Positions 29,601-39,864 of a stretch of DNA of 64,000 bases are shown here, piece after piece. The notes under the pieces were generated by a model. That model had not been told where the DNA came from. It saw only the letters and a program-made list of their open reading frames with translations, and made no database searches. The stretch comes from Phallusia mammillata. Taxonomy: Eukaryota > Chordata > Ascidiacea > Phlebobranchia > Ascidiidae. Both the position numbers and the translations under genes were made by a program. The stretch spans positions 58,351-122,350 of the forward strand of contig QLIY01000475.1 of assembly GCA_003260075.1 (NCBI GenBank). Reading direction: 5' to 3'. Within the stretch, counting starts at the first letter, position 1. The number at the start of each line of letters is the position of its first letter.

Positions 29601-29964
29601 CTTACCTGAGCATAGTCAGTTATGCCAATGGTACCAGAGTCCCCATCTACTTTCACCCAAACATGAGACTTGGAAAAATAAATTTCTGAAAACAAAACCA
29701 CCAAACTTTCAATATAATGATCACAACCAGTTTCCACCAAGTGGTGTTAATGATAACAAAATGCAGTTGGTAATATTATCACCACATTTTGATGTCCGAA
29801 TGGAATGTTGTTACTACAGTAAAACCATAATGTTATTACAAAGAAATGTTAAAACGCTTGGCCCAATACTGTGACCACATTAAAAGTGGTCTACCTGCTG
29901 AAGCCATCCGGAAGCAAAATGTTGCTTCACAGAACAACAACATACAGAGCACGAGAAGCTTCAT
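26665..29964 (-). CDS. Secreted glycine-cleavage H-protein-like paralogue 2, lipoyl lysine replaced by valine
   Basis: Five exons, read leftward: 29895-29964, 29606-29685, 27546-27609, 27067-27198, 26665-26762; 147 residues with all junction phases kept. Seen: signal peptide [20 protein letters not shown], almost identical to paralogue 1, then [73 protein letters not shown]. The lipoyl region aligns without gaps to the real GCSH in this window: [12 protein letters not shown] against ESVKAASDLMMP, so the acceptor lysine is Val81. The mature chain has no cysteine and no obvious N-glycosylation site. A duplicated exon 3 (28996-29059) and displaced pieces of exons 1, 2 and 4 are assembly copies. 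Function unknown; a scaffold, ligand or decoy role is conceivable, not shown. Confidence 0.88.
26869..26891 (-). pseudogene. Truncated duplicate of H-protein-like 2 exon 4
   Basis: The donor end of exon 4 with its flank is repeated here and cut by ten G at 26892-26901. The following 26902-27004 block repeats the gene's 3' flank and is cut by ten G at 27005-27014. Allelic contig ends. Confidence 0.7.
27310..27432 (-). ncRNA. Hammerhead-like core, reverse strand, intron 3 of H-protein-like gene 2
   Basis: On the minus strand: CTGATGA (27421-27427), a 21-nt hairpin and GAAAC (27395-27399) followed by GTCGG. Compared with the copy at 9118, hairpin pair 4-19 changes from C-G to U-A and pair 9-14 from U-A to C-G, both keeping pairing; pair 6-17 becomes U-A. 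The border AGAGCT lies near 27358. It is partly duplicated at 28855-28878. Confidence 0.5.
27661..28646. mobile_element. Chimeric transposon block bounded by two single N
   Basis: Opens GGGTGACACTAAAACGC, the terminal repeat also seen at 29111, then an N (27678), then about 960 bp of unrelated sequence, then N (28641) and CACCC. The interior includes hAT-like GTGATGCACCGAACC near 28358. No target duplication brackets the whole. After it, intron and exon 3 sequence already seen at 27400-27677 repeats at 28857-29127. Confidence 0.45.
28996..29059 (-). pseudogene. Duplicate of H-protein-like 2 exon 3
   Basis: Identical to exon 3 at 27546-27609 with the same flanks over about 270 bp. It most likely represents the second allele, one with and one without the neighbouring transposon, laid end to end. 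Confidence 0.75.
29111..29528. mobile_element. Terminal-inverted-repeat element with 9-bp target duplication, interior replaced
   Basis: The ends GGGTGACACTAAAACGCTGA and its inverse extend as inverted repeats for about 45 bp. GTAAAATTG flanks both sides (29102-29110 and 29529-29537). A 9-bp duplication suggests a Mutator- or Merlin-like family and not hAT. The interior 29169-29450, between two runs of ten or eleven G, is host intron and exon DNA of this same gene, so the middle is an assembly insert. Confidence 0.65.
29169..29450 (-). pseudogene. Displaced allelic segment with parts of H-protein-like 2 exons 1 and 2
   Basis: It carries the acceptor end of exon 2 (to 29194), intron 1, and exon 1 from 29386 to 29450, lacking the last five coding bases with the ATG. 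Homopolymer joints bound it on both sides. It duplicates 29660-29959 with small differences. Confidence 0.7.
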
Positions 29965-30076
29965 GACAGCAATACCTTCTTGACAATTTCAGCACTGTAG
30001 GACTTTCAATATATTGGCTGTAACCTTGCTTGCTGGATATGCATTGAAAAGTTGATTGGATAGCTGACTCAAGCTA

Positions 30077-30084
30077 CTTATATA
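30077..30084 (-). promoter_or_regulatory. TATA box of H-protein-like gene 2
   Basis: TATATAAG on the minus strand, about 113 bp before the start codon, in a block conserved with paralogue 1. The flanking bases TTGACTTG and TAGC are shared. Confidence 0.6.
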
Positions 30085-30337
30085 CGCAAGTCAAAACAAC
30101 TTACCAACAAACAACTTCCCACTAATGGCATGTCAATTTCGCAAGTATGTGGCAAACCGAACGTTATCAACAATGTACCACTACCCGTCACATTAATGCT
30201 TCGTTGTTTTCGTCTTTGGATGGCATTGTGATGTACACATTAACATGACAAACGTTTGTCTCTAAACCATTGTTGCAACTTACAAGACACTGGATTGAAG
30301 ACTCAACTCGAGGACACAGCACAATATAAATATTCAC

Positions 30338-30713
30338 TAGTGATGGGACGATACCAGATTTTGAAGCGAGTACCGATACCGAGTACGATTATCGAGTACT
30401 TAGGTGTAGTGTTGTACTTAGTTGTATATCACTGGCTAATTTATCTGCCATGCTCAGGGTGCAGGCGTGCACACACACATATGCCGAAAAATGTAATCTC
30501 CACGTGATAGCGAAAAAGATATACGTATAACTGGCGAAACTTTTTTCCAATTTTGTGCTGTCCGAAGCAAATATTGGCATAAAGTTGTACGCATTCTTAT
30601 GGTGTAAATCGGCCTTTGGTACTCGCACGTTGGTATCGAAAACTGAGGCAAAATATTTCGATACCGAGTACGAGTATCGATACCACTGAAATCGTTCGAT
30701 ACCATCGATACCN
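30338..30713. mobile_element. hAT-type element (TAGTGATGGGACGATACC end)
   Basis: Starts TAGTGATGGGACGATACC and contains many GTACCGATACCGAG units. It is flanked by ATATTCAC at 30330-30337 and by N plus TATTCAC at 30713-30720. If the N is A, the duplication is a perfect 8 bp. Paralogue 1 lacks the insertion at the matching place near 23988, so it is younger than the tandem duplication. Confidence 0.75.
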
Positions 30714-32058
30714 TATTCACGTCACAACCTTTCAAAAAAATTCTTATTGCAACCACAAGCCACAAACACCAAGCAATTCCCATAAAGTAAGAAATACTAA
30801 AATCAAACATAGGTCTGTCAAATTCAACCCTACATACGAAGCTACAAGTGTTGATAAACTATATTTTGCAAATGGTATTGGCAACTCTTACCTGTAGTAA
30901 CCTCTCGTCGTGCGATATGCAAATAAACATAAACCTTAATGACCTTTGGTCACGGGTTCGGTGTCAATCAGTTCATCATTAAATAAAACAGTTTGTCGGT
31001 TGAAATAGTTAAGTTAAATAACTGCACAACATTGAAACTGTAATACTGTATGGAGCGTAATTCGCAAAAATCAGTTTCCAGCAGTCTGGATAGTAACTGT
31101 GTCGTTTTGCAGTTTCTGTCTTTCTCAAAGGTAGAAAATAAATTTTAAAGTCGGTATTTTCGCATGTGGTTTTTACCCTATTTACAGGTAATTGTGTGCA
31201 TTTTAGTTTTAATATTTATCGGCCATGGTGCGGTACACTGGTTGCACCCCCTCTCGTGAGGCTGGTAATCACTATAGTGATAGCCTATATAGTGTAAATC
31301 ACTATAGGCTTTTAGCCTATCAAGAATTTTAAGCAGCAAGCTATGCAGGAAAGCTGAAAACTCATCAGTGAAGTCATTCAGCGAAGAAATCAAATCAAGT
31401 GTTTGTTGGTTCGAATCTTAATGGGAAGTTCGCCAATAGCCGAGGCTTGCCACTAAGTTAGGTTGATTTTACAGGGGGAATTTAAACTCTTATGAATGAG
31501 GAGTCCTGACCAGACCAAGTTAAAACAAAATCATCACAAATTTAATGCGAACTTCAGACATACAAAAATCCGCGGGGGGGGGGTTATTTAAACATTTATG
31601 AATGAGGAGTCCTGACCAGACCAAGTTAAAGCAAAATCATCACAAATTTAATGCGAACTTCAGACATACAAAAATCCGCTTTATTTTTTGTCAGCGTCAC
31701 AAAGAAATCTCGTTGCTCTAACTTGTGCGGCACGAATCTGTCTGTGGACAACACAACAATCAACCAAGTAGTAAGCTAAACTGGTTCCACGTCTGTTGTT
31801 TAAATGCGTTAAAAATTGGTGCTACAAATGGTTGCAAACAAAACATTGCAGCAAATTATCTGTCAAGATTAAACGAGGACCTTTCATGTTGTACCAGTCT
31901 TAAGTCATTTCTCGTGTATACCAAGTCCAAGTTAAGGGTCGGGTCAAACTAGTAACTCCAGTCAAATCTTTTCAAGCTGCGGTTAAGATTATCTCTCTGT
32001 AGGAATAATTGAATTTTAGTACTTCATGTTTCGCATTTCTGATGTACAGGGTGTGTTG

Positions 32059-32233
32059 CAGTGGTGGGATTCAGCCGGTTCGATTCTCTAGAACCGTCTC
32101 ACGAAATTTTATGAGATCAGCGAACCGGTTAGCATTACCGGGTATTGTCAACGGACTTTTTGTAACAGAACCGGTTGAAAAATACGACTTTTTTGATAGA
32201 ACCGGCTGACAAAAAAATGAAATTCCACCACTG
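32059..32233. mobile_element. hAT-type MITE of the CAGTGGTGGGATTCAGCCGG family
   Basis: Starts CAGTGGTGGGATTCAGCCGG and ends TTCCACCACTG. TGTGTT is shared by both flanks, six of eight positions. Confidence 0.75.
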
Positions 32234-32966
32234 CTGTGTTCCCATTAGAAAGACCCATAATTCTCGTTGTAATGCATCAATATATCAAAGTATTTTGCCC
32301 TGCTTTTTCCGTTTGTGGAATATAAACAGACAGTTACAATTTGTGGTGAATCATGAGTCAACGAAACATAACAAGTCCAGTGTAAACATTAACAATACTG
32401 TGCTTAGTTTGTCACAACAGGAAACGTTCATCTGACTTCGGTAATGTGAATCTGTGTGTATTTTTCCACTAGGTTCTGTATTCAACCATATAATGCAACT
32501 GACCAACACACAGCATCAAAACCAGGTAAAAAATAAACAAAGTACGAACAAATACCAAAACTGAAATATTCTGTTTTGTAGGATCCTGCCAAGGGACATG
32601 ATATTATTGTTGTTTTCTTTTCAAACTTATTTAAAAAATCCTGTTTTGTTGCAACTGATTAATGTAAATTTCTTGTTTGTGATTTTGAATGGCTTGTTCT
32701 GATAAATTCCAGCAGCAGTGTTCAAACAAAACAGTTGCAATTTGACTAAGACCTACAAACTACATTCTATCCCTAGCATACTTTTTCATTCATATCGATT
32801 TAAAACGACACCTGACACAAAAAGCAGTAGATGACATTTTCGGGTGGTATCGCATATCAGACAAACTGTAATACATACCACCAAAATAGTAGGCAAGTTT
32901 TTAAGTGAAATAATTCATGCAACTTTCGTATCACAGGTCGTTTTTGGAAGCAATGGCAAACACTTT

Positions 32967-35900
32967 TCAATCTGAATCCTCAGAAGCCATTTTATCATAA
33001 GCTGCTTTGTCCATTAAATTGTTCAATTCCGAAGTGTCGCTTAATTTCACTTTCACGATCCAACCTACAAACAACAGTTCTGGTTAGCATCTATAAATCA
33101 AGTAAGCTTGCCACATTCTTTTGTAGGAGATAAGATTTAAAAACTGTTTGAAACTACAGACAGTGCACACTGTTTCAACCTATAAGGTCTCATCAGTGCA
33201 GCTGGTGATGAGAGATCGGCCACATTGGCTAGTGTAGCAATCCAAGGCACTCCAGTTTGTTGGGAGTAACAGGCTGGAAAGCCATTCCTCACCAATTCTG
33301 CGTGATGCCATAACTGAGCATACACCGCAGAGAAAACTGGTGCACAGTGGTCAAGCAAAACCAAAGTGAAGTTGGCTCAGTGTCACAGTATCAATGTAGG
33401 AGTTTTGAAACTATTTGGGACCATGGCATGAGTATTTGCCAAACATTTGAACAATAAAGTATGTCACTTTTTACGATTTGGGCTGTTAGTTTCATCATTA
33501 ATACTTGGAACAATTTTTAGTAAACTGCCACTGTGAAACATCAGTTAACTTAATAAAAGCAGGGGGGGGGGGGCATATCACTTTTTACGATTTGGACTGT
33601 TAGTTTCATCATTAATACTTGGGAAAAATTTTAGTAAACTGCCACTGTGAAACATCAGTTAACTTAATAAAAGCAGTTTGTATAAATCAGGGTGATTCAG
33701 ACCCTGGCACTTATTAGAAGCCTTTGTCGGGCTGTGAACACTTTCTTTCTACAGTCAACAAGTGGAATTGATATACACCTAAGTAAGACGCCACTTATCA
33801 AGTAGCAGGTCAAAACATGTGTCTGTTGCAAGTATACAAGCTTTTTTGCTTTTTTTGAGGATAAAAACATGTTAATTTTGTTAATAATATTTGGGTTTCA
33901 AACATGAAGTCAATTAGAACCAGCAAATTTAGTCTGTCAATACAAAAGAGTTTCTCCACCACTTTACAAACATTAATGTGGCCTTTTATTCTCTGAGTCT
34001 TGGACCACCCTGATATAGAGAATGTATTTGAAAAATGTGCATGGAATGTAAAATATGATTTTGAAATTTTTTGTTATGTTATAGTTTTTATGGATTTTTT
34101 ATAATAATGTTTCAAATCTCTTTCAACATGTTTTGAGGCAATTACCATCTTCCGTTGGAGAATTATTAACAAGTTCTGGGGTGTCCTGCAGTGCAGTGTT
34201 AGAATCAGTGATCTCTGCTGTTACTGGCATCATAAGATCACTTGCTGCTTTCACACTTTCGATCACGGCAAATGATTCTAAACAAAAATCAACAAAACTA
34301 ACTGTAAAAATGAAAGGCAGGTTATCCAAGTCAAAACAGTTTAAGCACACATGGTAATGTATGCGGTAGAGCTACTAAAACAGGAACTCATATTACGGGG
34401 GGGGGGCGTAAAAATGAAAGGCAGGTTATCCAAGTCAAAACAGTTTAAGCACAAATGTTATGTTACATAAACGAAACCAATAGTAGGAGCGAATATAATT
34501 TTTAATTTGTTTAATGTCAATATAACTTACTACATGGTAATGTATGCGGTAGAGCTACTAAAACAGGAACTCATATTACAAAAGGTTTGCTAAATACCGA
34601 TAGATGGCGTAAAGAGTGCAGTCATTAAAATTTACTCTGAGACTAGGACAGGGTTGTGGACTAAATTAACCACAAAGATCTGGGTTTTTAGGTTAATTTT
34701 ATTGTTATTATTATTTTGAAACTTCAGACCAACCCTAAATGACCTAACTGTAAGTATTTTCTACACAAACCGAATTTAAAATATTTCTGTTGCTCCACCA
34801 ACCAGAAATCAGCAGGCCTGGGGGGGGGGAACAGAAACTGAATTTAAAATATTTCTGTTGCTCCACCAACCAGAAATCAGCAGGCCTGTGATGTGAGTTC
34901 CTGTATTAATTGTTCTACCAGTGTATCTTTTCACTGTGTACAGTCATGCTTGTTAAATTTACTAATTTTTGTGTTAATTTGTTGATTTTTAAAATTTGCA
35001 ACCTACAACATGTATTTAATAGAACTCAATACAAGGTTACTATACAACAAAAATGATTCATAAAAGTTTACCGTCTTTTTCAAAGCTTGTACCAACTTCA
35101 GGAAGCTCAACAAAAACAATATCACCCAGTTTACTCTGAGAATAAAACAAAACATCATTTTCCCACAACCACTAAACAATTTACAAGTAAAATTTTCTGT
35201 GGGAAACACTGGCAGTTATTGTCTGAATTTTAAACAAATTTATTTAATACTTACAGTTACAGGATTCAACAAAATCATTGGGTTTATAACCTGATTTGCA
35301 GATATGAATACAAACAGAAACATATTTTTACAAACACAATAAAATTTGGTGATAAAAAAGTTTTAAAGAAAATTTTAGCGTATGTTACAAACACTAAATG
35401 ATTGAACATGAAGTTTTTTAACATTTTTTTATGTATGTTATACTCTGTTGGACTTGTGATTTCGTTACATACACACCAGTTGGTTAATATATATGTGGAA
35501 CAATGCCATTACCTGTGCATGATCTGTGATTCCAATTGTACCAGTATCACCGTCCACCCTCAACCATTCATGTGAATCAGAATAATAAGTTTCTGAAAAC
35601 AAACCAGGGCAAATATTGTCAAACATATTTACGTAAGAATTATAGAAATATATGTTCTGATGTTATATAATTTAATTTTCGTACAATGAGATTTAAAATT
35701 GAAGTCAAATTGATACAAATTTATTGCATTAGTTTTTACTGTGGTAATGTTACGGTATATTTTCACAGCATTGCAACTACAGACGAATCGATTTGCCAGG
35801 GGCATTTGATGCGATTAACCGGATAATCCGGTTGCTATGTAAACAGTCCACGCGGTTATCAAAAGTGCTGGGGGGGGGGCTGCATTAGTTTTTACTGTGG

Positions 35901-38377
35901 TAATGTTGCGGTATATTTTCACAGCATTGCAACTACAGACGAATCTGGTTAATGCATCATGGATTTGCCAAGGGCATTTGATGCGATTAACCGGATAATC
36001 CAGTTGCTATGTAAACAGTCCAAGCGGTTATCAAAAGTGCTCATTTACACTTTCCCAGCTAAAACTAAGTTGCAGTGACGCTCAACTATGGCAACGGAGC
36101 AGTATTTTCTCTCTTTTGTTGCCGAATTGAAAAAAGTGCTACTCTCAGCGCAATACATGACGTCATGCTTCCTAACTGTCGTGGCTATGGTGCAATCGCC
36201 CAAAGCAAACAGAAGCAACGCACACACACTCTTTAATTGGCGCACACGCCGCAGTTCGTTTGATTTGTGCTTTCTCTTGTAGTCAGGTTTATTTGAAAAG
36301 ATATGTTACGTCGCATCGTAGCCAAGGGACCCAACATTTAAATTTAGGAACTTCCCTATGACGACAGTTTATGACGTTTTAGTCTTGTTTTGGGTAGTTT
36401 CCCTTATAAAGGCCTCTCGCTTAATATACACGTAAAATTGTTTCTGACCTATTTCGTTTTGTAGTTCAAACCAACGCGTTAAGCGGCAAAGCGCTGTGCA
36501 TATTTGTAAGCAAGCCCAAACCCGAAAGTACACGACCGAAACATGGTCAAACTTCCAACTTCGGCACATTCTACAGCGCAAGGGTGCAAAGGCGAGCTGC
36601 ATCAGTTTCTATTATAACCCGTTATTCAATTGACAAAAAGAATAATTCATTTTAGCAAACCTTTAAAGACTCAGATTGTGGCGCTACTTTCTAGCTTACT
36701 CAGCAAAACTGCAGCTGCAAGATTAGCGTGACTGTCACGTGATCAACGTGTGATCGTTGCTTCAAAAATTTAAACCAGCAACAAATACTAGAGGAATAAA
36801 TGCCTTTCTTAATCGGTGATCCACCTGATAAGTTGCGCAAGGTCACGAATAGACGACATAAAATATGTCAATCATTGGCACGTTACCAATTACGTGAATC
36901 TAAACAACATAGTGTGATTACTTGCGAGCTAACATTTTTTACAACCATTACGTGTTTTGCGGGTCATGAACAATAACAGAAGAACATTTTTAACCATTTG
37001 TTTTACATTTAACATTTTTCAAATTTCAATACAGTTTAATACTTCGAATTTGGTGCAGTTCGCACATAGTAAGAAATTACAATCAGCGTCTTTGCCGGAA
37101 CACCAGTTTCGTAATTTTAACGTGTTGAACTCTTTTAAACGCTTGTTATATCACTATTGGCGATTAGATAAGCCAACCATAAAGGAACAATGTGCACAGG
37201 TTTGAGATAACGATTCCTAGTTATCGCACAGCGGTAAACTGAACGTCGATTTAATCTCCTAATAACTTTTCAAAAATATTTTATGGTCGAGACGTTTCAT
37301 TTTCAATGTTAGATGCGTTATTTGGTGTAGAATGCAAACATGCATCTACGTTTTTTCGCGTACATTACCTCCGGAGGATTTTACTATCATATCGTCGTCT
37401 TTTATTCGAAAAACTCGGTATGTTTGACTTTCACATAGAGATCGTCAATCCGGTTAATCGCATATTTCGTTGAAAATCGATGCGAATATCCGGTTTATGC
37501 GATAAACCGGTATGCGATTAACCGGACGATTTTCTTAACAAACGATGGGCGACGGTTTGGGATTTTTGATTGCGATGCAATTAAACGGATTATGCGATTA
37601 ACCGGTATGCGATTAACCGGATTCGTCTGTACAAGCATTTCAAAAGTACATTACCACAGTGTAAAGGTTAGGGTACATTTTAATGTAAATCAAAATGCTG
37701 TAAAGTTTATTATGAATGTAACTAACATGGGCTGAATTTTAGTGGATGTTTTTGGTAAAAGCACCCATTTTGGATTTTTAACACATCATCAACATTGAAT
37801 CTACCTTTTAGGCAACATAACCCAAAAAGTCATGAATTTTGTTGATACAATAACACCAAACCAATTATTGTGGATTTTTAATTTTTAAGTATGCACCATT
37901 TTCCCAGGACAACACAGTCACCAAAACTGTGCCTCCCTTTTGATTGTCCAGAGTCTGATTCATATCTTGGTTCACACACATCAATGTGTAATTTCCGAGA
38001 ACAATAAAAATCTACATGTAACATTCTATTTCTAGGAACGGTGCTGCAAATTGAAATTTAGGAAATGCTACCCAATCTATTAATTGATCACATCCTTTAT
38101 AAATACAACAAAGCATTAATTAATTTTGCTGCGGCAATTCTGCTAATATTTTTTTTATCTAAATCAATAAAAAAAAAAAAAAAATTTACACATGTTTGAT
38201 TTTACCTGTTTGAAGGCTTTGTGAACAATGAATTCCTCTTGCATTATTTGGTAGTGAGCAACAAAAAGATGGAACATGTCTTCGAGCTTTTAACAGTCTG
38301 TTTGTTCCTTGAATGGCTTGTGATTGAGCATAAGTTTGAAGCGGTAAAGTAGCTCGAGCAGCGATCCGACCAAACAT
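32967..38377 (-). CDS. GCSH: Mitochondrial glycine cleavage system H protein (GCSH)
   Basis: Five exons, read leftward: 38206-38377, 35513-35592, 35072-35135, 34146-34277, 32967-33064; 181 residues (human 173). Family: the lipoyl-carrying shuttle that passes the aminomethyl group between P, T and L proteins in the mitochondrial matrix; it also feeds lipoylation of other enzymes. Seen: a basic, Ser/Ala-rich presequence (MFGRIAARATLPLQTYAQ), then SDSHEWLRV, GTIGITDHAQ, KLGDIVFVELPEVG, the lipoyl box ESVKAASDLMMP with the acceptor Lys115, and NNSPTEDGWIVKVKLS. Exon phases equal those of the two secreted paralogues, so this is their likely source. Intron 1 (about 2.6 kb) carries a transposon and the point where homopolymer joints switch from G to C, so the link from exon 1 to the rest should be confirmed. 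Confidence 0.93.
33542..35879. repeat. Overlap duplications across joints in GCSH introns
   Basis: Joints at 33562-33573, 34397-34406, 34820-34829 and 35870-35879 each separate two near-copies of intronic sequence. Examples are 33450-33560 against 33574-33676, and 35719-35869 against 35880-36040. The exons themselves are not disrupted. Confidence 0.75.
35778..37631. mobile_element. Tc1/mariner- or pogo-like element in GCSH intron 1
   Basis: The inverted ends are TACAGACGAATC and GATTCGTCTGTA, with TA as the only shared flank, as in mariner-type insertions. Many copies of GCGATTAACCGG lie near both ends. The left end occurs twice (35778 and 35934) because of a joint, and the second copy differs by a short insert. 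No transposase frame is recognised, so it is non-autonomous or decayed. Confidence 0.55.
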
Positions 38378-38539
38378 TTTGAGGTGTATGCTTTACAGGA
38401 TAATCCAAACAACTAAAACCCAATATACTTTGAAACTACAATTCCTATGCAAACTTATTTCCTACTGTTTTACTCATTGACATTGTAGGCAATAATAGTG
38501 GCTAATAAAAAACAAATAAAAAATGTTAAGGCCATTAAA
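38378..38539 (-). other. 162-bp spacer between MTG2 stop and GCSH start
   Basis: Both genes run leftward. The spacer holds an acceptor-like GGGTTTTAG ending at 38413, 35 nt before the GCSH ATG, and no AATAAA on the minus strand. This is what a trans-spliced two-gene operon would show. It is an inference from spacing. Confidence 0.45.
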
Positions 38540-39864
38540 TTACCATTTTGGTAAAAGCTTGCCCTGTTCGGAACTTTCTTGAACAACAATATCATATAAC
38601 TTCCTAATTTCAATCATTAAATCTTCGATCAAAAACTTTTTCAACCCAGACACTGGAAAAATATTTTCAGCAGGAAAAATGTCTTCAACTTCTTCTCGAA
38701 ATAAATCATAATTTTCTTCGGCTGTTGGAAGATCTATTTTGTTGGCCAGTATCATATAAGGCCGATCGTTTAACTTAAAGTTGTAATGTGCAAATTCATT
38801 TTGAATCGCATACAATTGTTCCCAAGGTTCAGGTTTTGACATGTCAATCACGTACAGAATAAATGGACATTTCTCGATATGCTTGAGAAATCGAAAACCA
38901 AGACCTTTGTTGAAGTGTGCACCCTCTATAATTCCTGGGGTATCAGCTACTGCAATTTGCACGAAGTCATCATAATGAATTATTCCTACATGTGGAATAA
39001 GTGTTGTAAATGCGTATGCAGCCACCGCGGGATTGGCGCGAGTCAACGCTCTTAACAATGTTGATTTTCCTGCATTTGGAAACCCAACTAAACCACAATG
39101 AGCGCCCCCCCCCCGTGTGCACCCTCTATAATTCCTGGGGTATCAGCTACTGCAATTTGCACAAAGTCATCGTAATGAATTATTCCAACATGTGGAACAA
39201 GTGTTGTAAATGCGTATGCAGCGACAGCGGGGTTAGCGCGAGTCAACGCTCTTAACAATGTTGATTTTCCTGCATTCGGAAATCCCACTAAACCACAATG
39301 AGCAATTGTGCGAAGTTCAGCAACCAACTTTAAACTTTCACCCTCTGTGCCTGGAGTACATCTTTCTGGGGTTGTATTGATACTGTCAACAAAAAATCTA
39401 TTTCCCTTGCCCCCAAAACCACCGTTACAAGCCAAAAATGTTTCCCCATGTTGTTGAAGATCTGCAACTACCTCCAATGAATCCTTTAAATGAAAGAAGG
39501 TTCCAACTGGAATATTTATGTACAAATCTTTTCCGTCCTTTCCAGTCATGTTTTGATTCCCACCACTTGTTCCACTTTCTGCTTGATATATTGACTGTAC
39601 TTTTTCCAGAGATTTAACATTTTCATCAGCAATAAAATAAATATCACCACCTTTTCCACCATCACCCCCAGCTGGTCCACCAAATTCTGTCAACTTGTCT
39701 CTTAAAAACGTTGACATCCCGTTTCCACCACTGCCAGCAAACAGTGTAATTGTTTTCTGGTCCACATACTTTTTTGCTAGTTGTTTTTCGGACAAACGCC
39801 GCGCGGTTGACTTGTGTTTTGATCGAATTGAAATTATCAAAACACTTCTCCAAGATTTCAGCAT
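38540..39864 (-). CDS. MTG2: Mitochondrial ribosome-associated GTPase 2 (MTG2, Obg family), split by an assembly overlap
   Basis: Family: Obg-type GTPase needed for assembly of the large mitochondrial ribosomal subunit. Seen: start [18 protein letters not shown], a basic presequence. The Gly-rich Obg domain follows ([39 protein letters not shown]), then the G domain: GFPNAGKST (G1), TTL (G2), [10 protein letters not shown] (G3), NKID (G4) and a G5-like VSGL. The end is GKLLPKW, like the QPLRW end of human MTG2 and unlike GTPBP10. There are no introns. Oddity: ten C at 39105-39114 separate two near-copies (about 38914-39104 and 39115-39305) of the G1-G3 region, differing mainly at silent sites and by one Ile/Val; the true protein has one copy. 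A longer in-frame start is possible; 39864 is preferred for the presequence. Confidence 0.93.

Larger units (their letters stand above)
21180..31440. repeat. Direct tandem segmental duplication carrying the two secreted H-protein-like genes
   Basis: Unit 1 is about 21.18-25.90 kb and unit 2 about 26.05-31.44 kb. Matching landmarks are the 3' flanks (21190-21420 and 26070-26390), all five exons, the upstream flank after the start codon, a block at 24900-25060 against 30870-31020, and GTTGGTTCGAATCTTAATGG at 25856 against 31404. Each unit therefore includes the gene with its promoter. The lengths differ because of separate transposon insertions and assembly overlaps. Confidence 0.8.
29965..32966. 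other. Upstream region of H-protein-like gene 2 and spacer to GCSH
   Basis: It contains the promoter, a hAT-type insertion at 30338-30713, near-palindromic CACTATAG repeats at 31268-31310, an overlap duplication across ten G at 31574-31583, and a hAT MITE at 32059-32233. No gene is supported. Confidence 0.6.

Noticed and set aside
36957-37205. Small open frame inside GCSH intron 1
   Set aside because: It lies within a transposon, has no recognisable domain and AT-rich composition.
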